Positions 34,897-47,363 of a stretch of DNA of 64,000 nucleotides are shown piece by piece. The position numbers were made by a program, and so were the translations under genes. How positions within the stretch are numbered: the stretch's first letter is position 1; each line of letters opens with the position of its first letter. The DNA comes from Terfezia claveryi (Eukaryota > Ascomycota > Pezizomycetes > Pezizales > Pezizaceae), in assembly GCA_015179025.1 (NCBI GenBank), contig WHUX01000124.1:62001-126000 (forward strand). Reading direction: 5' to 3'. A model generated the notes under the pieces. It made no database searches. It saw nothing but the letters and a program-made list of their open reading frames with translations, and had not been told where the DNA came from.

Positions 34897-36044
34897 CAGC
34901 TGAGAAATGCGCATACTTCTACTCTGTATCTCACGACGTTGCAGCCTTGTCACCAGTATTGAGCTTGTTGAGAGAAGCTCCACGTAGCCTCTGAGCAGGC
35001 ACAAGAAACTAAACTGGCCAGAAAAGGGTTTCCATATACATATAGACTTTGATTTTCGAAATGTTTAGGACCAGCTATAGAATCTAGGAAACAAAAAAGA
35101 AAATTACATTAGTCAAAGTCCCCACCTAGATCACGTAATTAATGGGATCTCCAGACTGGCTCTCTCCTCTCCTGCTCCCTCCAACAGTGCCCGCGTGGGG
35201 CCCACGGGTATATATGTTTCATCCAAACCAATCTTTGCCCCCCCCCCCTTCACCTAGGTTTGTATTTATGTAAGCTGCAGCGATGCTACTGGCCTGAGTA
35301 TCAGTCCCGGAGAGGAGGCGGAGGTCTGCTATATTCAGGCGATATGACTCCAGACCTACGAGACGCACCTTAGACTACTTACTTACTACGAGGACCCGAA
35401 CAGGGTACATACGAAGCACGGGGACAGCCCAACGGTGTTGTATCGTTGAGATATCGCTTCAAATGTTCCTTTCCATGGCCACCTTCGGTTTTGTCGTAAA
35501 CTTCTCCCTGAAAGAATCTCTACCAATTCCCAATTGTCTCGCGGCGGCCCCGTAAAGCAAGCAATCCGCCTGCAAGACTGAACCCCCTCAATCCACATCC
35601 TGGTCACCCCAATTACCAGCACGCCCAAAACTGGCGCTGCTCCATACTAAGCGGCTGCTGCAGCACTAGCACGCAGAAAGGAATCCAGTCCACACTCCAC
35701 TCCACACCACATCGCCGCAGTCATAGGCTTGCAAAGCAGGAACAGAAGAGGGAAAAAGAAATAGCCCTATCTATCGTCTCAATCAACCCGAGGGATAGCC
35801 CTCAAGGTAAGCTCTGAATGTTTCTGTTGAACTTTGCTGCTGTCCTAACTCTCGGCGGGTGCAGAAGTTGCAGCATCTTCTTTACCCTCTTCCAACAGGC
35901 ATCGACATTCGAACGCGACTTCGACCGGAGGAAGGCAACTAATTCTCATCACGTTGTTTCTCCTCAGAACGCACACTTCACACCAGTCGGATTTTTGCTG
36001 TTATTCCTACGCAAATAGGGCGTTTATCGCAAGAAGTTGTGTAA

Positions 36045-38360
36045 ATGTCAACTCCGTCGACCGCGGCAGTTCTACCTCCGCCATATCCACACTATAGCTC
36101 ACACCGTAATCATCTCCTGGGCTCGCTTCCCCACCTCACCAACGGCCATTCTTACTCCGCACAGTCAACCTCTTCTGGGGCGATCACTAACGGACTTCAT
36201 TCTCACCACGTACCTCTACCATCATCGTCCACGATGGGTTCTCGAGTCATCCAGGCCCCACAAGCAAGGCCTCGAAAGCAACCGGTTGACTGGAACGAAT
36301 TCTATAAAAATGGGATTCCTCAAGAAATCATCGTTATAGATGATACTGAATCGCCCCCACCCCCACCTAATGCTAAGAGGACTACTCTCCCGACTTCACG
36401 GATTGCCCCCTCTCCTCAGTCTGCTATGAACAATATTCCTCGTCATGCTGATAAAAAACGAAGGACCACGAACACGAGTACTTATGAGCCAGTGTATCCA
36501 GGCCCAGTCTATTCTGCTACACATACTCCCCTCGCTGTAGGGCATGTATCGCCTACGGTCACCGCGTCTACCTCTACGGCAGGGCGGAATTCTTCGACCT
36601 TGATATCTACAGCAGCAACCTCAGCTGGGTCATCTGGTGTTGGCCCATCCGCTACAGTTGCATACCCCGCAGCGAATGGGGCCAAGCGGAAGCGAATGGC
36701 GACCCGCTCTACAGTAGCTGCAGCGGTGGCAGCAGCATCAGGGGATGTCTTCGGCGGCTATCACCCACCACCAAAGCCTCCAATCAAGGCGAAGGAGGTT
36801 TATGTGAAGCCTGTCGCCGACGTACGTACATAGTTCTTGGAATTTCTATCCGGAACGTACCTGTGACTGACTTTGCTATTCCTGGTACAGAGAGATCAAT
36901 TGAAGAATGTGAAAGTCGATGATGATGATGGCCATTACATTGTCCAACCTGAGGCGAACTTAACCGACAGATGTAGGCAGTCACTCCCCCCTTCTGCGCC
37001 GATAGCCGTATTGTATACTTCTGGAAGGATCCTTCCGAACATATCTCAATCTGCAGCAGGAATGGTTGGTCTGATAATATTGCTTTTGCAGATAAAATCA
37101 CCAGGCTCCTTGGTCAAGGTACATTCGGCAAAGTAGTCGAAGCTTATGATAAAGAAAAAAGGACTAGTTGTGCCATCAAAGTCATCCGGTCTGTCCAGAA
37201 ATACCGTGATGCTTCGAGAATCGAGCTGCGAGTCTTATCGACCCTTCAGTACAACGACACTGAGAACAGGAACAAATGCATTCATCTGAGAGACTGCTTC
37301 GATTACAGAAATCACATCTGCATTGTTACAGATTTATTAGGGATGAGTGTATTTGACTTCTTGAAGTCCAACAATTTCGCACCTTTCCCCAACAGTCATA
37401 TACAAAGTTTTGCAAGACAATTGCTCACTAGTGTTGCTTGTAAGTTCCTCCTCTTCACACAAATCTTGTTGATGCATGTCTGACGCTTATAGTCCTCCAC
37501 GATCTCAATCTTATCCACACGGATTTGAAGCCTGAGAATATTCTTCTCGTCCATAATGACGCACAACTGTTCAACTACGGACGCCGTGTGCCCTCATCTA
37601 CGAATTCTCAGTCCCGCACATGTCACAGTCGTAAAGTGCTTCTGGACACAGAGATCCGGCTGATTGACTTTGGATCGGCCACATTCGACGACGAGTACCA
37701 CTCTGCTGTTGTATCGACACGACACTATCGCGCCCCGGAAATTATTCTGGGCCTGGGTTGGAGTTTCCAGTGTGATATATGGAGCATAGGATGCATTCTG
37801 GTTGAATTCTTCACAGGAGACGCACTTTTCCAGACACACGATAACCTAGAGCATCTGGCAATGATGCAACAGGTGGTTGGATCAAAAATTGATCCTAGAA
37901 TTGTAAGATCTGCCGTGACACGGGGCAATAGTACTGCATCTAAGTCGGTTTTCCCGTTTCCACTAACTCTCAGGCACCAGCATATGCTGATATTTGAATT
38001 ACGTAGATATTTCAAGGGTACCAAGATAGATTACCCAAATCATGACACCACCAGGGCCTCGAAGAAGTATGTGTCGTGTATGAAGAAGTTAGATGTGAGT
38101 ATCATACGCCCAGGGCTCCATTGAAGTCCACTAACATTTCGGAAAAGGATATCATTCCAGGAACAAACAATTTCCAAAAACAGTTCCTGGATCTTCTAAA
38201 AAAAATATTTATATATGATGCCAATAAGAGGATCTCAGCACAAGAAGCCTTGAGGCATCCTTGGTTCAGGGAGAGTCAGAACGATGAGGGTGCAGAAGCT
38301 GCTAGAATTCGAATGGAAAACGAAGCCGCACGATCACTACCAAATCAACAGGAATACTGA
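36045..38360 (+). CDS. LAMMER-family dual-specificity protein kinase
   Basis: Six exons: 36045-36821, 36891-36972, 37092-37439, 37493-37943, 38007-38094 and 38148-38360; 652 residues. Residues 1-260 are a Ser/Thr/Pro-rich, probably disordered leader. The kinase domain has the Gly loop GQGTFGKV (294-301), catalytic Lys316, HTDLKPEN (411-418), DFG (461-463) and the family signature EHLAMMQ (522-528; EHLAMMER in the type members). Relatives are yeast Kns1, S. pombe Lkh1 and animal CLKs, nuclear/cytoplasmic kinases that phosphorylate SR-type splicing factors and act in stress and growth control. Intron 4 (37944-38006) uses a weak GTCGGT donor. Splicing it gives TASKYFKGTKIDYPNHDTTR, which fits relatives, but the unspliced reading is also open, so a form with 21 extra residues is possible. 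Confidence 0.93.
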
Positions 38361-40732
38361 TTTCTGGCTAATGCCAGTGAAAGCATTGACCACGAGCTCG
38401 ATCTCTCTCCACTATCGACAATTCTCTCGCACCTTCAAGTATTATATGGGGTTTTTGATTTTATCGCTCATGAGGCATGCATATTAACTACCTCCATTCT
38501 ACGTTATATTTCTTCGGGCTACCTCGGTTTCTCATTTACTTCCCTTTGTCTGGCTTCGGGTTGTGTCTCTTTTGGTTCATAGATCGGCTGTGGTACGCTC
38601 AAATCCGTCTTTTGCCAGGGTTCAAAAACATGGCGATGGGGAACGACGCATTGCGCAGAAACATGCATGGATAGCGCCGTGCATTTCTTCGTTAGTGGGA
38701 AGGGGGTTGATTGATGGCTTTTAGCGTAATATTCTTGAGGGTGCTTTCTTGTGGTTTTAGGGTGGGAGGTTTGGTTGGCAGACGGCGTCGTACGAACAGG
38801 ACTTAATTCATTTCTTTTTCATTCCTACTTTATTGTTTTATACTTACTCTTCTACTTTCTGGCGTATTTTTCCTTCAGTTGGCTTGTATTCAAATTATTA
38901 TCAGAAATGGACTGGTTATGGACCCTACTCAGGGATGGGAAAATGGGGTATTGGGTGGGAAGGGCCTTACGTGCTGGTTACATGTGAATATGGTTGTGCT
39001 TCTCGATTCAGGATATTTTGGTACCATCGACCCTGGCATTATGATCTCAATCTCTTTTTCTTTTTCTTATCTTTATTTATTGCCATCTCATGTTTTGCTT
39101 TTAAAATTTAGTTGCTAGGGAACGGGGTGGGCCTGGGATAGCTTAGGCGGTTGCTCTAAGTTCAGAGGCTGTACTTAAGCTCGTACGATGTTCGACATCA
39201 ACGTCAGATTGCACTTATGAACAGCCTTGCAATTGGCCCACTCGTCACTGCAACGCAGTGCTTATCGAGTATATTGGGGCGAGCGGTTGGGTTCATATTT
39301 AAGTACAGTGGATGGCAAACTTTCATTCACACATCTTTCATTTGTTCTTTCATAAGTATCTTGGGCGTATTAACATTGAATTGGAGTTTTCTGGCGTGGC
39401 GTGTTTGCCATAGTGGCTTTGTTGACTGGAAAATTTTTGGTCCATATACAAATTGCTTTGTTTATAAGTAACACCGACGAGGTCTAAACCTTAAAACAGA
39501 GCTGCCATAATGGCAAAGCTTGAAACTAGATACCCTATACCATTGTCCTACTTCAACTACTGTTCACCCATCACCAAATAAACTTTTTTTTCGAGCTATC
39601 AACAGAGACTGGGGGCAGAGTTTGCTGCAATACTTCCGGTGGGCCATGCATAGGGTCGACCGATACAACTTGCGCGGGTTGCGGATATTGATGCTGTCGA
39701 GCCTATCTCCGTTAAGCATGAATGGATGTGGTCAATTTTCCCTGCAAGGTACATTTATCCCCCAAGTTAGCCATACCCGCCTTGGGGTATCCGGATGCTA
39801 GTGGAAACTTCTGTATACAACTAAAGGTGTGATATCATCATTGTCTCACCGAACCCAATACATGAGATAGCAGATCCTAATCCCATCACATAAATACTAT
39901 TTTTGATTCCTCTTGGGTGAATAATCCCCCTTGAGAGCCTGGAGGGGGCCAGTAAATATGTTGGTGGACTGATATCATATATATATGCCCCTTGCGTTCT
40001 CCTCCTGTTTGGTGACGTATGCTGGGGCACTCGCATGTATGGGGTTGGTGATGCCCACGCTCCCATCTCAAGTACTTGGAGTTCAATACTCGAAGACCAT
40101 AACACCATAACATGTCATGGGGGAATCACACCAGAGGAAGTCGTTAGCCATTGAAACCTAACATGCCATGGTATTTAGTGGGTGTTTCTGGGGATTTGAC
40201 TGAATCTCTAAGTTTGATAATAGTGCAGTCAAAACTCATGCTAGTTATATAACAATGCATACTTGGTTTTATACATTTAGCAACGCTTCGGTTCCTTTGC
40301 CGAAAAAAGTACCAAGGTGGCAAGTTCAGGGTAATGCAAAGGTACTTGTCACACATTTCTAATTATGCATGTACCAGTGCTATCAATGCCGTAGTTACAC
40401 CTTATCTTAATTTGGAAATTCTGTGACAGTTGTACCTACTTTTGGTACATAACTATATTTGAAAGTTGGTCTATAGCTTTAGTAAGAGGCTCAGTAAATG
40501 ATAGTTGTTTGAATCGAATCGAGGAACTTTCCCAGTACTGTAATCTGAAGGAGGGTCTCTTTCAGAAATTTCTTGGCGAACCTAGTCAAATGTAGTTAGT
40601 ATAAAACCGTTGGTTAAAGGTACCGAATTGGGCGACTTCAAGAGTAAATCTCAACACACGTTAACCCACCGCGAAATACCAATCCCAGCACCACAAGCTC
40701 TGTGGATAGGCGATTATTTACTACTTGAAGAG
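38361..40732. other. Intergenic region between kinase and YSH1
   Basis: About 2.4 kb with no recognised gene. Sequence just after 38360 is T-rich and likely holds 3' UTR and polyadenylation signals. The last few hundred bases should be the YSH1 promoter. Confidence 0.5.
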
Positions 40733-43603
40733 ATGGCGACTAAACGGAAACTCGATACAACTATGGAGGATGAAGTAATTGTATGATACCTTGCTTGCGC
40801 ATTCGCATTCCAAGAAGCTAACTCGTTTCGCATACAATAGGATGAGTCGGATTACCTGTCGTTCATATGTTTGGGAGGAGGGAATGAAGTGGGTCGGAGT
40901 TGCCATATTCTTCAGTATAAAGGGAAGACTGTGATGGTACATCTCTCAGTTGGAGTAGTTGAGTGGATGAATAGCTGATTCTGGTGGTAGTTGGACGCTG
41001 GGGTTCACCCGGCATATGAGGGACTCGCCTCTCTACCTTTTTACGACGAATTTGACTTGGGGAGCGTGGATGTGCTACTAATTTCACAGTGGGCATTACT
41101 TGTCCGGAGCGAAGAAGCAGGATGTTGATAGCTGACGATCTGGGCAACAGTTTTCACGTCGACCATGCAGCTTCGTTACCTTATGTTATGACCAAGACGA
41201 ATTTCCGTGGGAGGGTTTTTATGACACATGCTACGAAAGCTATATATAAATGGTTGATACAAGATAGTGTGAGAGTCAGGTGAGGCAATCTGCTCTGAAA
41301 GTGCTATTCAGAGTGGCTTTTATGCTGACAGTCTTAGCAATATCCACGATCCCTTTGAGACCCTCTACTCAGAATCCGATCACTTAACCTCCTTTGACCA
41401 GATCGAAACTATTGACTACCACACAACCATCAATGTCAATGGGATCCGCATTACACCATACCATGCTGGCCACGTCCTTGGAGGAGCAATGTTCATGGTT
41501 GAGATAGCTGGCTTAAAGATTCTATTCACAGGGGACTACTCTCGGGAAGATGACAGGCATTTGGTCTCGGCTGAAGCGCCACCAGTCAAGCCCGATGTAC
41601 TTATTTGCGAAAGCACATACGGCACAGCTTCTCACATGCCCCGCCTAGAAAAGGAAGCCCGTTTAACACGCATAATTACTGATATCCTCACCCGTGGGGG
41701 ACGAGTATTAATGCCCGTATTTGCCCTTGGTAGAGCCCAAGAGCTCCTACTGATCCTAGACGAGTACTGGGAGAAGCACAAGGAGTTCCAGTCATTTCCG
41801 ATATATTATGCCTCCAACTTGGCACGGAAATGTATGCTTGTCTACCAAACTTACATCAACACCATGAATGAAAACATAAAGCGGATCATGTATGGTGCTG
41901 ATGGACAAAAACCTCGAAATCCATGGGAATTTCGACATATCAGGGCCTTGAAGAGTTTGGAGAGGTTCGAGGATGTTGGGGGCTGTGTCATGCTCGCGAG
42001 TCCAGGTATGCTGCAGAATGGAGTTTCTCGAGAGTTGCTGGAGCGATGGGCACCAGATCCCAAAAATGGGTTAATCATCACGGGCTACAGTGTTGAGGGG
42101 ACAATGGCAAAACAGATTATGAATGAACCTCCAGAAATACCAGCCGTGATGAGTGCTGCGAGGGCTGGGGGAAGGGGAAGAGAAGAGGGGATCATGATTC
42201 CTAGGAGAATCACCGTCGAGGAGCTGAGTTTTGCGGCACATGTAGATTATGTCCAGAACAGTGGCTTCATCGAGGAAGTTGGGGCTGGTGTGGTGGTAAG
42301 ATTAACCATTTTCCAGTATGTTTTAGACTAACATAAATTCGTGCTTGTAGATCCTTGTACACGGAGAGCAAAATAATATGGGGCGTTTAAAGTCCGCCCT
42401 ATTATCGAAAAATTCCGACAAGAAGGATAAGGTAAAGATATATAATCCTAAAAATTGCGAGATTCTCAAAATCCCATTCAAATCCGACAAAATCGCCAAG
42501 GTCGTTGGTAAACTCGCCGCAAAACCACCTCCTAAACTCTCCTCCCTGCTGTCTCAAAAACCTGGTGACATGGAACAAATTATTAGCGGAGTCCTCGTCC
42601 AGAACGACTTCAAACTCTCTCTAATGGCACCAGAGGATCTTAGAGAGTATGCAGGCCTAACTACTACAGTTATAACATGTAGACAGAGGGTACATGTAGC
42701 TGCTGCAGGCACTGCAATGATTCGATGGGCGCTGGAAGGGATGTTTGGTGCTGTCGTGGATATGCCTGATCTGGATGCTGAGGACTACGAGGACGAGGGA
42801 ATGGTAGTGGTGATGAAGAAGAAGATAAACGGAAAGGCAGCAGAGGAATTGATCACTGGGAACACATTCAAGGTAATGGATTGTGTGATTATCCGATGCA
42901 GGACTGACAAAGGCTACGTCGAAGCCGAGTGGGAAGGTAACGTATTGAATGATGGAATAGCAGATGCGGTGGTGGCGAGTCTGTTGATGTTGGAGACTAG
43001 TCCGGCAGCGGTAAAATGTGAGTTTTAGAACTCCGATTACCCTGAACCACATATTTACTAACGCACGTAAATCCAGTCTCATCGAAATCTCACTCTCACG
43101 CCCACGCCGACGAAGACGAAGACGACGGTTATGAGCCCTCACTAGAGGAAATCCCTTCTGCATCCGCCCATGCCCACATAAGCCCTCAAACACGACTTGA
43201 AAGAATCCTTCACTCACTAGAAGAGCAATTTGGAGACTGTGTCACACCCATCGAAGACTTGACCCTCCTACCCCCTTCTTACCTTCCAAGCACAAAGACC
43301 AAAACCATCACAGAAGGCGAGGACGTGAAAAAGGAGGAAGACGGTGACGAGATGGACAGAAAAACCCGGGAATTAGCCATCGAAGCCGCTAGGAAGCGAT
43401 TAGCAAAGTTGGGACTTACCTGCCCCGGCGTAGAAGTTCGCGTCGATGAACATGTTGCCAAGGTTTGGTTTGAGGGGTTGGATGTAGAGTGTAAACTGGA
43501 TAGTTTGAGGATGAGGTTGAAGACTTTGGTGGAGAGGGCTGTGGAGGGTGTTGCGCCGTTGGTGGATTTAGGGTGGGGGAATGGTACTACAGTGACGTAT
43601 TGA
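40733..43603 (+). CDS. YSH1: mRNA 3'-end processing endonuclease YSH1 (CPSF73)
   Basis: Seven exons: 40733-40780, 40841-40936, 40991-41088, 41151-41279, 41338-42295, 42351-43017 and 43077-43603; 840 residues. All six introns (54-62 nt) have GT...AG ends and agree in phase. The metallo-beta-lactamase fold is clear: [16 protein letters not shown] with the zinc ligands HxHxDH at 81-86 (its first His is split by intron 3), [12 protein letters not shown] with His169, and [11 protein letters not shown] with Asp190. The beta-CASP region follows ([45 protein letters not shown]). The C-terminal third matches the Ysh1/CPSF73 C-terminal domain. Ysh1 cuts pre-mRNA at the polyadenylation site within the cleavage and polyadenylation factor. 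All catalytic ligands are present, so the enzyme should be active. Confidence 0.96.
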
Positions 43604-43937
43604 TGTGTTTTAGATGAGGTGAGAATTGTGGTCTAAAGGAGAATGGTGCACGATGATGGTATTGATGTTAATAATTTCTTAGTTGTTTTATTATCTGTTC
43701 AATCATGGTAGAAATAGGCGTTTGTGGTTTTATCTAATGGATGCGTTCATGGGGAAGCAGAAGAATATTCTCAAATGATATTTGGGGGTCATAGACCGTA
43801 CGCATCTAGCTTAAAATATCTATAACTAGCAAATTCATCCCGGTATCAGTAGAGGTTACTGTTTGATTTCACTCATGTATTTTCGCATACACGACGCAAT
43901 AGGTAGTAAGGGTGGGGTTAATCTTGAGGGTATCGCC

Positions 43938-43968
<31 letters not shown>

Positions 43969-44586
43969 AAAAAAAAACAGTTGTGTTAATTCCGAGGTTT
44001 ATAAACTCTCGTTTCCAAATCTATTAACGTTTGTTTAGTTAAGTAGACATACATAGAAACAAAAAAAAATCTGCAATAGGGTTAAATGATCAAGCCAACC
44101 CACGGGGATTCAAATTCAACATTCATGCCCATGTTTGGTCCAGCACAGTTTTGGGGGCCCGGGGGTATTGTAATTTCAGGGTAACAGTAATTATTCGAGC
44201 TGTGATATAACATACTAAGGTATAGAGTACTCTAGTTACTCTATACAAATTTCTTTTTTTCTTTTTTTTCTTTTTTTTTTTTTTTTGGTTTTCCCCGATG
44301 TAGTAGCTGTATATATTCCAAGGCCGTACGTAAGCAATATGCTGTTCGAGTCTGGTTGGCACAAGCCGCCAAACTGTTCGTTGATCGAGACTACTTCTCG
44401 ATAAGGATCAATGCCTAGGTCACGAGACCAGGTCACCTGTTATGGCGCTCCATGTTAGGGTGACATTAGTCACGTGTAACGATAGATGTTATACTATAGT
44501 AGGCAAAGAATGAATTCACCAAAAAGAATATCCCAAATAGAAGTGGTTTCGGTCCCTAGAATTTCTACCAAAAATGAATGAATGAT
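43604..44586. other. Intergenic region downstream of YSH1
   Basis: It holds A-rich runs (43938-43961, 43969-43978) and a T/CT-rich run (44250-44286), and one copy of the dispersed motif at 44349. No gene seen. Confidence 0.6.
44349..44393 (+). repeat. Dispersed motif copy plus TGATCGAGACTA
   Basis: AGTCTGGTTGGCACAA at 44349-44364 is followed 17 nt later by TGATCGAGACTA (44382-44393). The same two motifs occur near each other at 9449/9519 and 51977/52049, which argues that they belong to one larger repeat. Confidence 0.65.
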
Positions 44587-44689
44587 AGCCCAATGCGAGG
44601 CTCGAACTCGCGACCTTGAGATCCCTCATGAACCTGTTCAGCACCAGGAACTTAAGAGTCACACGCTCTACCGACTGAGCCAACCGGGC
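44587..44689 (-). tRNA. tRNA-Lys(CTT) with intron
   Basis: The minus strand begins GCCCGGTTGGCTCAGTCGGT (acceptor stem, D arm and box A) and ends GGTCGCGAGTTCGAGCC then TCGCATTGGGC (T arm, box B and acceptor 3' strand). The acceptor stem GCCCGGT pairs with ATTGGGC with two G-T pairs. The anticodon CTT lies at 44656-44654 in the loop CTCTTAA. About 28 nt between the anticodon loop and the 3' anticodon strand TCTCA form a canonical-position intron. One T-T mismatch is seen in the anticodon stem. A genomic CCA is absent, as expected for eukaryotes. Confidence 0.93.
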
Positions 44690-45731
44690 ATTCGATATAG
44701 ATCTTACCACCTTTGGGGTCTATAACATATTAGAGCAACGAATGAGTCTGAAATTTTTATTTTTATTTTTATTTTTTTCGGGGGGGGAAGACTCTAGAGC
44801 TAACTTGAGTAATCTAATATTATGTGGATTTTATAAGTTAATCATTTTTATAGTACTTTATAAAATGGGGTGCAATATATATTGTAGAACTGTTGTAGGT
44901 ACATTAGGAAAAAAAATGTAGCATTGATGGATCCTGGTCTGAGCCTAGAATCGTTCTAATTCTACCATGGGTTGGTAAGCTGGTTTTACAGGTCATGATT
45001 TACTTACAGATATTGAAACTACCTTCTATAGTAAGGATGGAGAGGTTACCTACCTAGACACCATCTACAATGGTTATTATAATGTACGGTCACTTGTTCT
45101 TAAGAGAAAAGTGCTCTATTACCCTCAATCTACGACAAAGAAACATTAGGAGCGGAAGGTGCACATACAAGGGCTTTTTATACAGTCACGCAACCGAGGT
45201 GAGTATAGTAAATGATGTCTCGAAATTGACCCATTTTGTGCGCTGCAAGTGTCCGCTTACTTATGTTGCCCGAGCGTCACCATTTCCATCATGACTCTAG
45301 CATCATAAGTAAGATTAAATTTCAGTTTTTGATAATAACAAAACCATTAACAACTTCCTTAACAATTCCAAAAGCAAAAGCAAAATAAAAACAAAACTGA
45401 CTTTTCCAGATTTTCCTGTCAGGCTCACTTGGCTTGGAGAACAATTTTCCTCGGTAATTCGAACGAATGGGTCTTGCGTCTAAAATGAATAAACAAGGGA
45501 CATGGACTACCGTAAATTGGGCAGGTTAGCAGCACAGGAAAAATAAAAGCGGACTCAAAGGAGATTCGTAACATCATAAAGTCGTAGAAGTCGTAACCGA
45601 TAGTAAGCTGTAAAACCAGTATCTCAATCCTTTTCCAACCTTTCTCTAGGTGCTTTTTTACCCTATTGACCATCAAAGACCGCTCTTCCTTCCTTCCCAC
45701 CTTCCACTTGTTTGCCAGCTGGAACAGGGAT
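44690..45731. other. Gap with ATTTTT run, no gene seen
   Basis: An ATTTTT-type simple repeat (44754-44777) followed by a G run lies near the left side. The rest is AT-rich. The section near 45700 is probably the 3' UTR of the next minus-strand gene. Confidence 0.55.
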
Positions 45732-47363
45732 CTAATCTGCTCTTCTTTTCCCCTTTCCAGTTGACTCGTGCTTGAGATCCTCCAAGCTCATTGCCATAGC
45801 CCTGTCAATTTGCTCCTGTTCCTCTTCGGCTCCTTCTTCTCCCCCACCTCCTTCTATTTCTTCAGCTTTTTCTTCCTCCTCTTCATCTTTGATATCCTCC
45901 TCATCTTCCAGCCTTTCTTCAGACTTCATAACTACAGAAGCCACCCCTACATTTGATACTTTTGCCCTCCGAATTCCCACTCCACTGCCTGAGGCAACGG
46001 CACTTGCTGCCGCTCTTGATTGCATACGGTCAAATACAAAGAGATGCCCACCATCCTCAGAATCCGATCCTTCCTCCGGGCTACTTCCGCTCAAAACTTC
46101 CGGGCCGAGGCCTTGTTCGTATGCCTCAAGTAAGGCCTCCTGCTGCTCTACTTCCGTCGAGGATACAAACCGACCAAGTCCAGCCCTCTTGAATTCCCAT
46201 AGTGGCAACCCACCAACCATATCAGGGTCTAGATCAGAGTCTACTGTGTCGATAGCCGACTTGCTAGGGATGACTAGATCGTCAGGAGCAAGAGAGAGTC
46301 TCCTCAATTCCTTTGCAAGCCCCATGGCAGCCTTTCGAGTGGAAGAAGCGCCTACTTCATGCAGGGAAGAGGAGCTGTTGAGGTCATATGCATGCACACT
46401 AGGCCACCAGTCGGCGAAAGCCGATCTTGACCCTTGCGGATATGCCATTTCATCATCCGGTTGCAAACCTGCTTCTTCGTTTTCAGTCTCCTCAGAGATT
46501 TTGTCTCCATAGCAAGTCTCATTCCCATCCCCTGAAAGATCCTTTCTAAAACAGTAAATACCCCCTTCTAGTTCAATGCTTTTATCGTCATCTTCAACAT
46601 TGCCATCCTCCCTTTCATCAGCACCGTGAAAGAGACTCCTTATTTCCAGCTTATCATCAAATTTGGCCCCTTGGCGAATTCTGCTGCTTGAATCCTGTGT
46701 TATAATAGAACTGCCATCATGCCGCTCCTTGCCCCCGCCATTTTCTTCATAAACCGCATTCAGCATGTTGATATCAGCAATACTGAGTCCACGCGGGCGG
46801 AATGTTTCAGGAGCTTTATCTCTCGCACTCTCTGTACTGTGACTCAAATCAACATTTAGGTCTTCATCATTGATTTTCAAGCTTGTAGACCACAGGGCAC
46901 TTTTCTCCTTCGTATCCCCGCGTCCCTGGAGCGGGTCAATAGATGACTCTAGGGTCCGATCTACATTGGCAAGAAAATCTGGGATACTGGTGAGGTTTGA
47001 GAATGGGGTTGTAGTCATTGGCCTCGAAATCCCACCAGCAGCAGGGTTAAATTTCTGAATTTGCTGTACTATGTCCCTATCGTTCTTGGATAATTTTCTC
47101 GTAGAGTTGAGAGCAGTTTCGAGACCTTGGTATTGCGAACCTCTTGAATAGGGTCTAGAAGCGCTCACACCGATATATGCGTGCGCAATCGGAGTGGGTG
47201 GACTTTGAATGCATGACATTGGAGGGCGGTCTTGGGCTGCACTGCGGCTATCCCCCACAATTCTGAATGCATGTGGGAGGCCAATTGGTTTGAGTGCCAG
47301 TGTTTGCAATTGGGAATCCTTAGGAGTAGCAGGCTTCGAAGAATGAGCACTCTTATAAGACAT
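45732..47363 (-). CDS. Uncharacterised acidic protein with C-terminal ubiquitin-interacting motif
   Basis: A single exon of 543 codons from a clear ATG. Most of the protein is Ser/Glu/Asp-rich and likely disordered. Short better-ordered stretches include LSKNDRDIVQQIQKFNPAAG (about 90-110), RPRGLSIADINMLNAVYEEN (about 190-210) and MGLAKELRRLSLAPDDLVIP. Near the C-terminus an acidic run is followed by EEEQEQIDRAMAMSLEDL (about 513-530). This fits the ubiquitin-interacting motif: acidic lead, hydrophobic, Ala at the centre, then Ser-Leu. A basic GKGKRRAD ends the chain. Binding to ubiquitin is therefore inferred; the pathway is unknown. No homologue is recalled with confidence. Confidence 0.8.
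   Translation of the reverse strand: MSYKSAHSSKPATPKDSQLQTLALKPIGLPHAFRIVGDSRSAAQDRPPMSCIQSPPTPIAHAYIGVSASRPYSRGSQYQGLETALNSTRKLSKNDRDIVQQIQKFNPAAGGISRPMTTTPFSNLTSIPDFLANVDRTLESSIDPLQGRGDTKEKSALWSTSLKINDEDLNVDLSHSTESARDKAPETFRPRGLSIADINMLNAVYEENGGGKERHDGSSIITQDSSSRIRQGAKFDDKLEIRSLFHGADEREDGNVEDDDKSIELEGGIYCFRKDLSGDGNETCYGDKISEETENEEAGLQPDDEMAYPQGSRSAFADWWPSVHAYDLNSSSSLHEVGASSTRKAAMGLAKELRRLSLAPDDLVIPSKSAIDTVDSDLDPDMVGGLPLWEFKRAGLGRFVSSTEVEQQEALLEAYEQGLGPEVLSGSSPEEGSDSEDGGHLFVFDRMQSRAAASAVASGSGVGIRRAKVSNVGVASVVMKSEERLEDEEDIKDEEEEEKAEEIEGGGGEEGAEEEQEQIDRAMAMSLEDLKHESTGKGKRRAD

Larger units (their letters stand above)
30233..36044. other. Long microsatellite-rich gap
   Basis: About 5.8 kb without a confident gene. 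It carries many simple tracts: TAC repeat (30843-30877), C17 then A39 (31157-31212), T run (31494-31519), GTAT-rich sequence (31555-31625), CCCCCT repeat (32026-32056), A32 (32801-32832) and T runs (34431-34455). Open frames are all under 115 codons and unrecognised. The last 300 bases likely contain the leader of the LAMMER kinase gene. Confidence 0.5.

Noticed and set aside
41489..42331. A 280-codon metallo-beta-lactamase ORF as a separate gene
   Set aside because: It is an internal part of YSH1 exon 5; the zinc-binding HxHxDH motif lies in the preceding exons.
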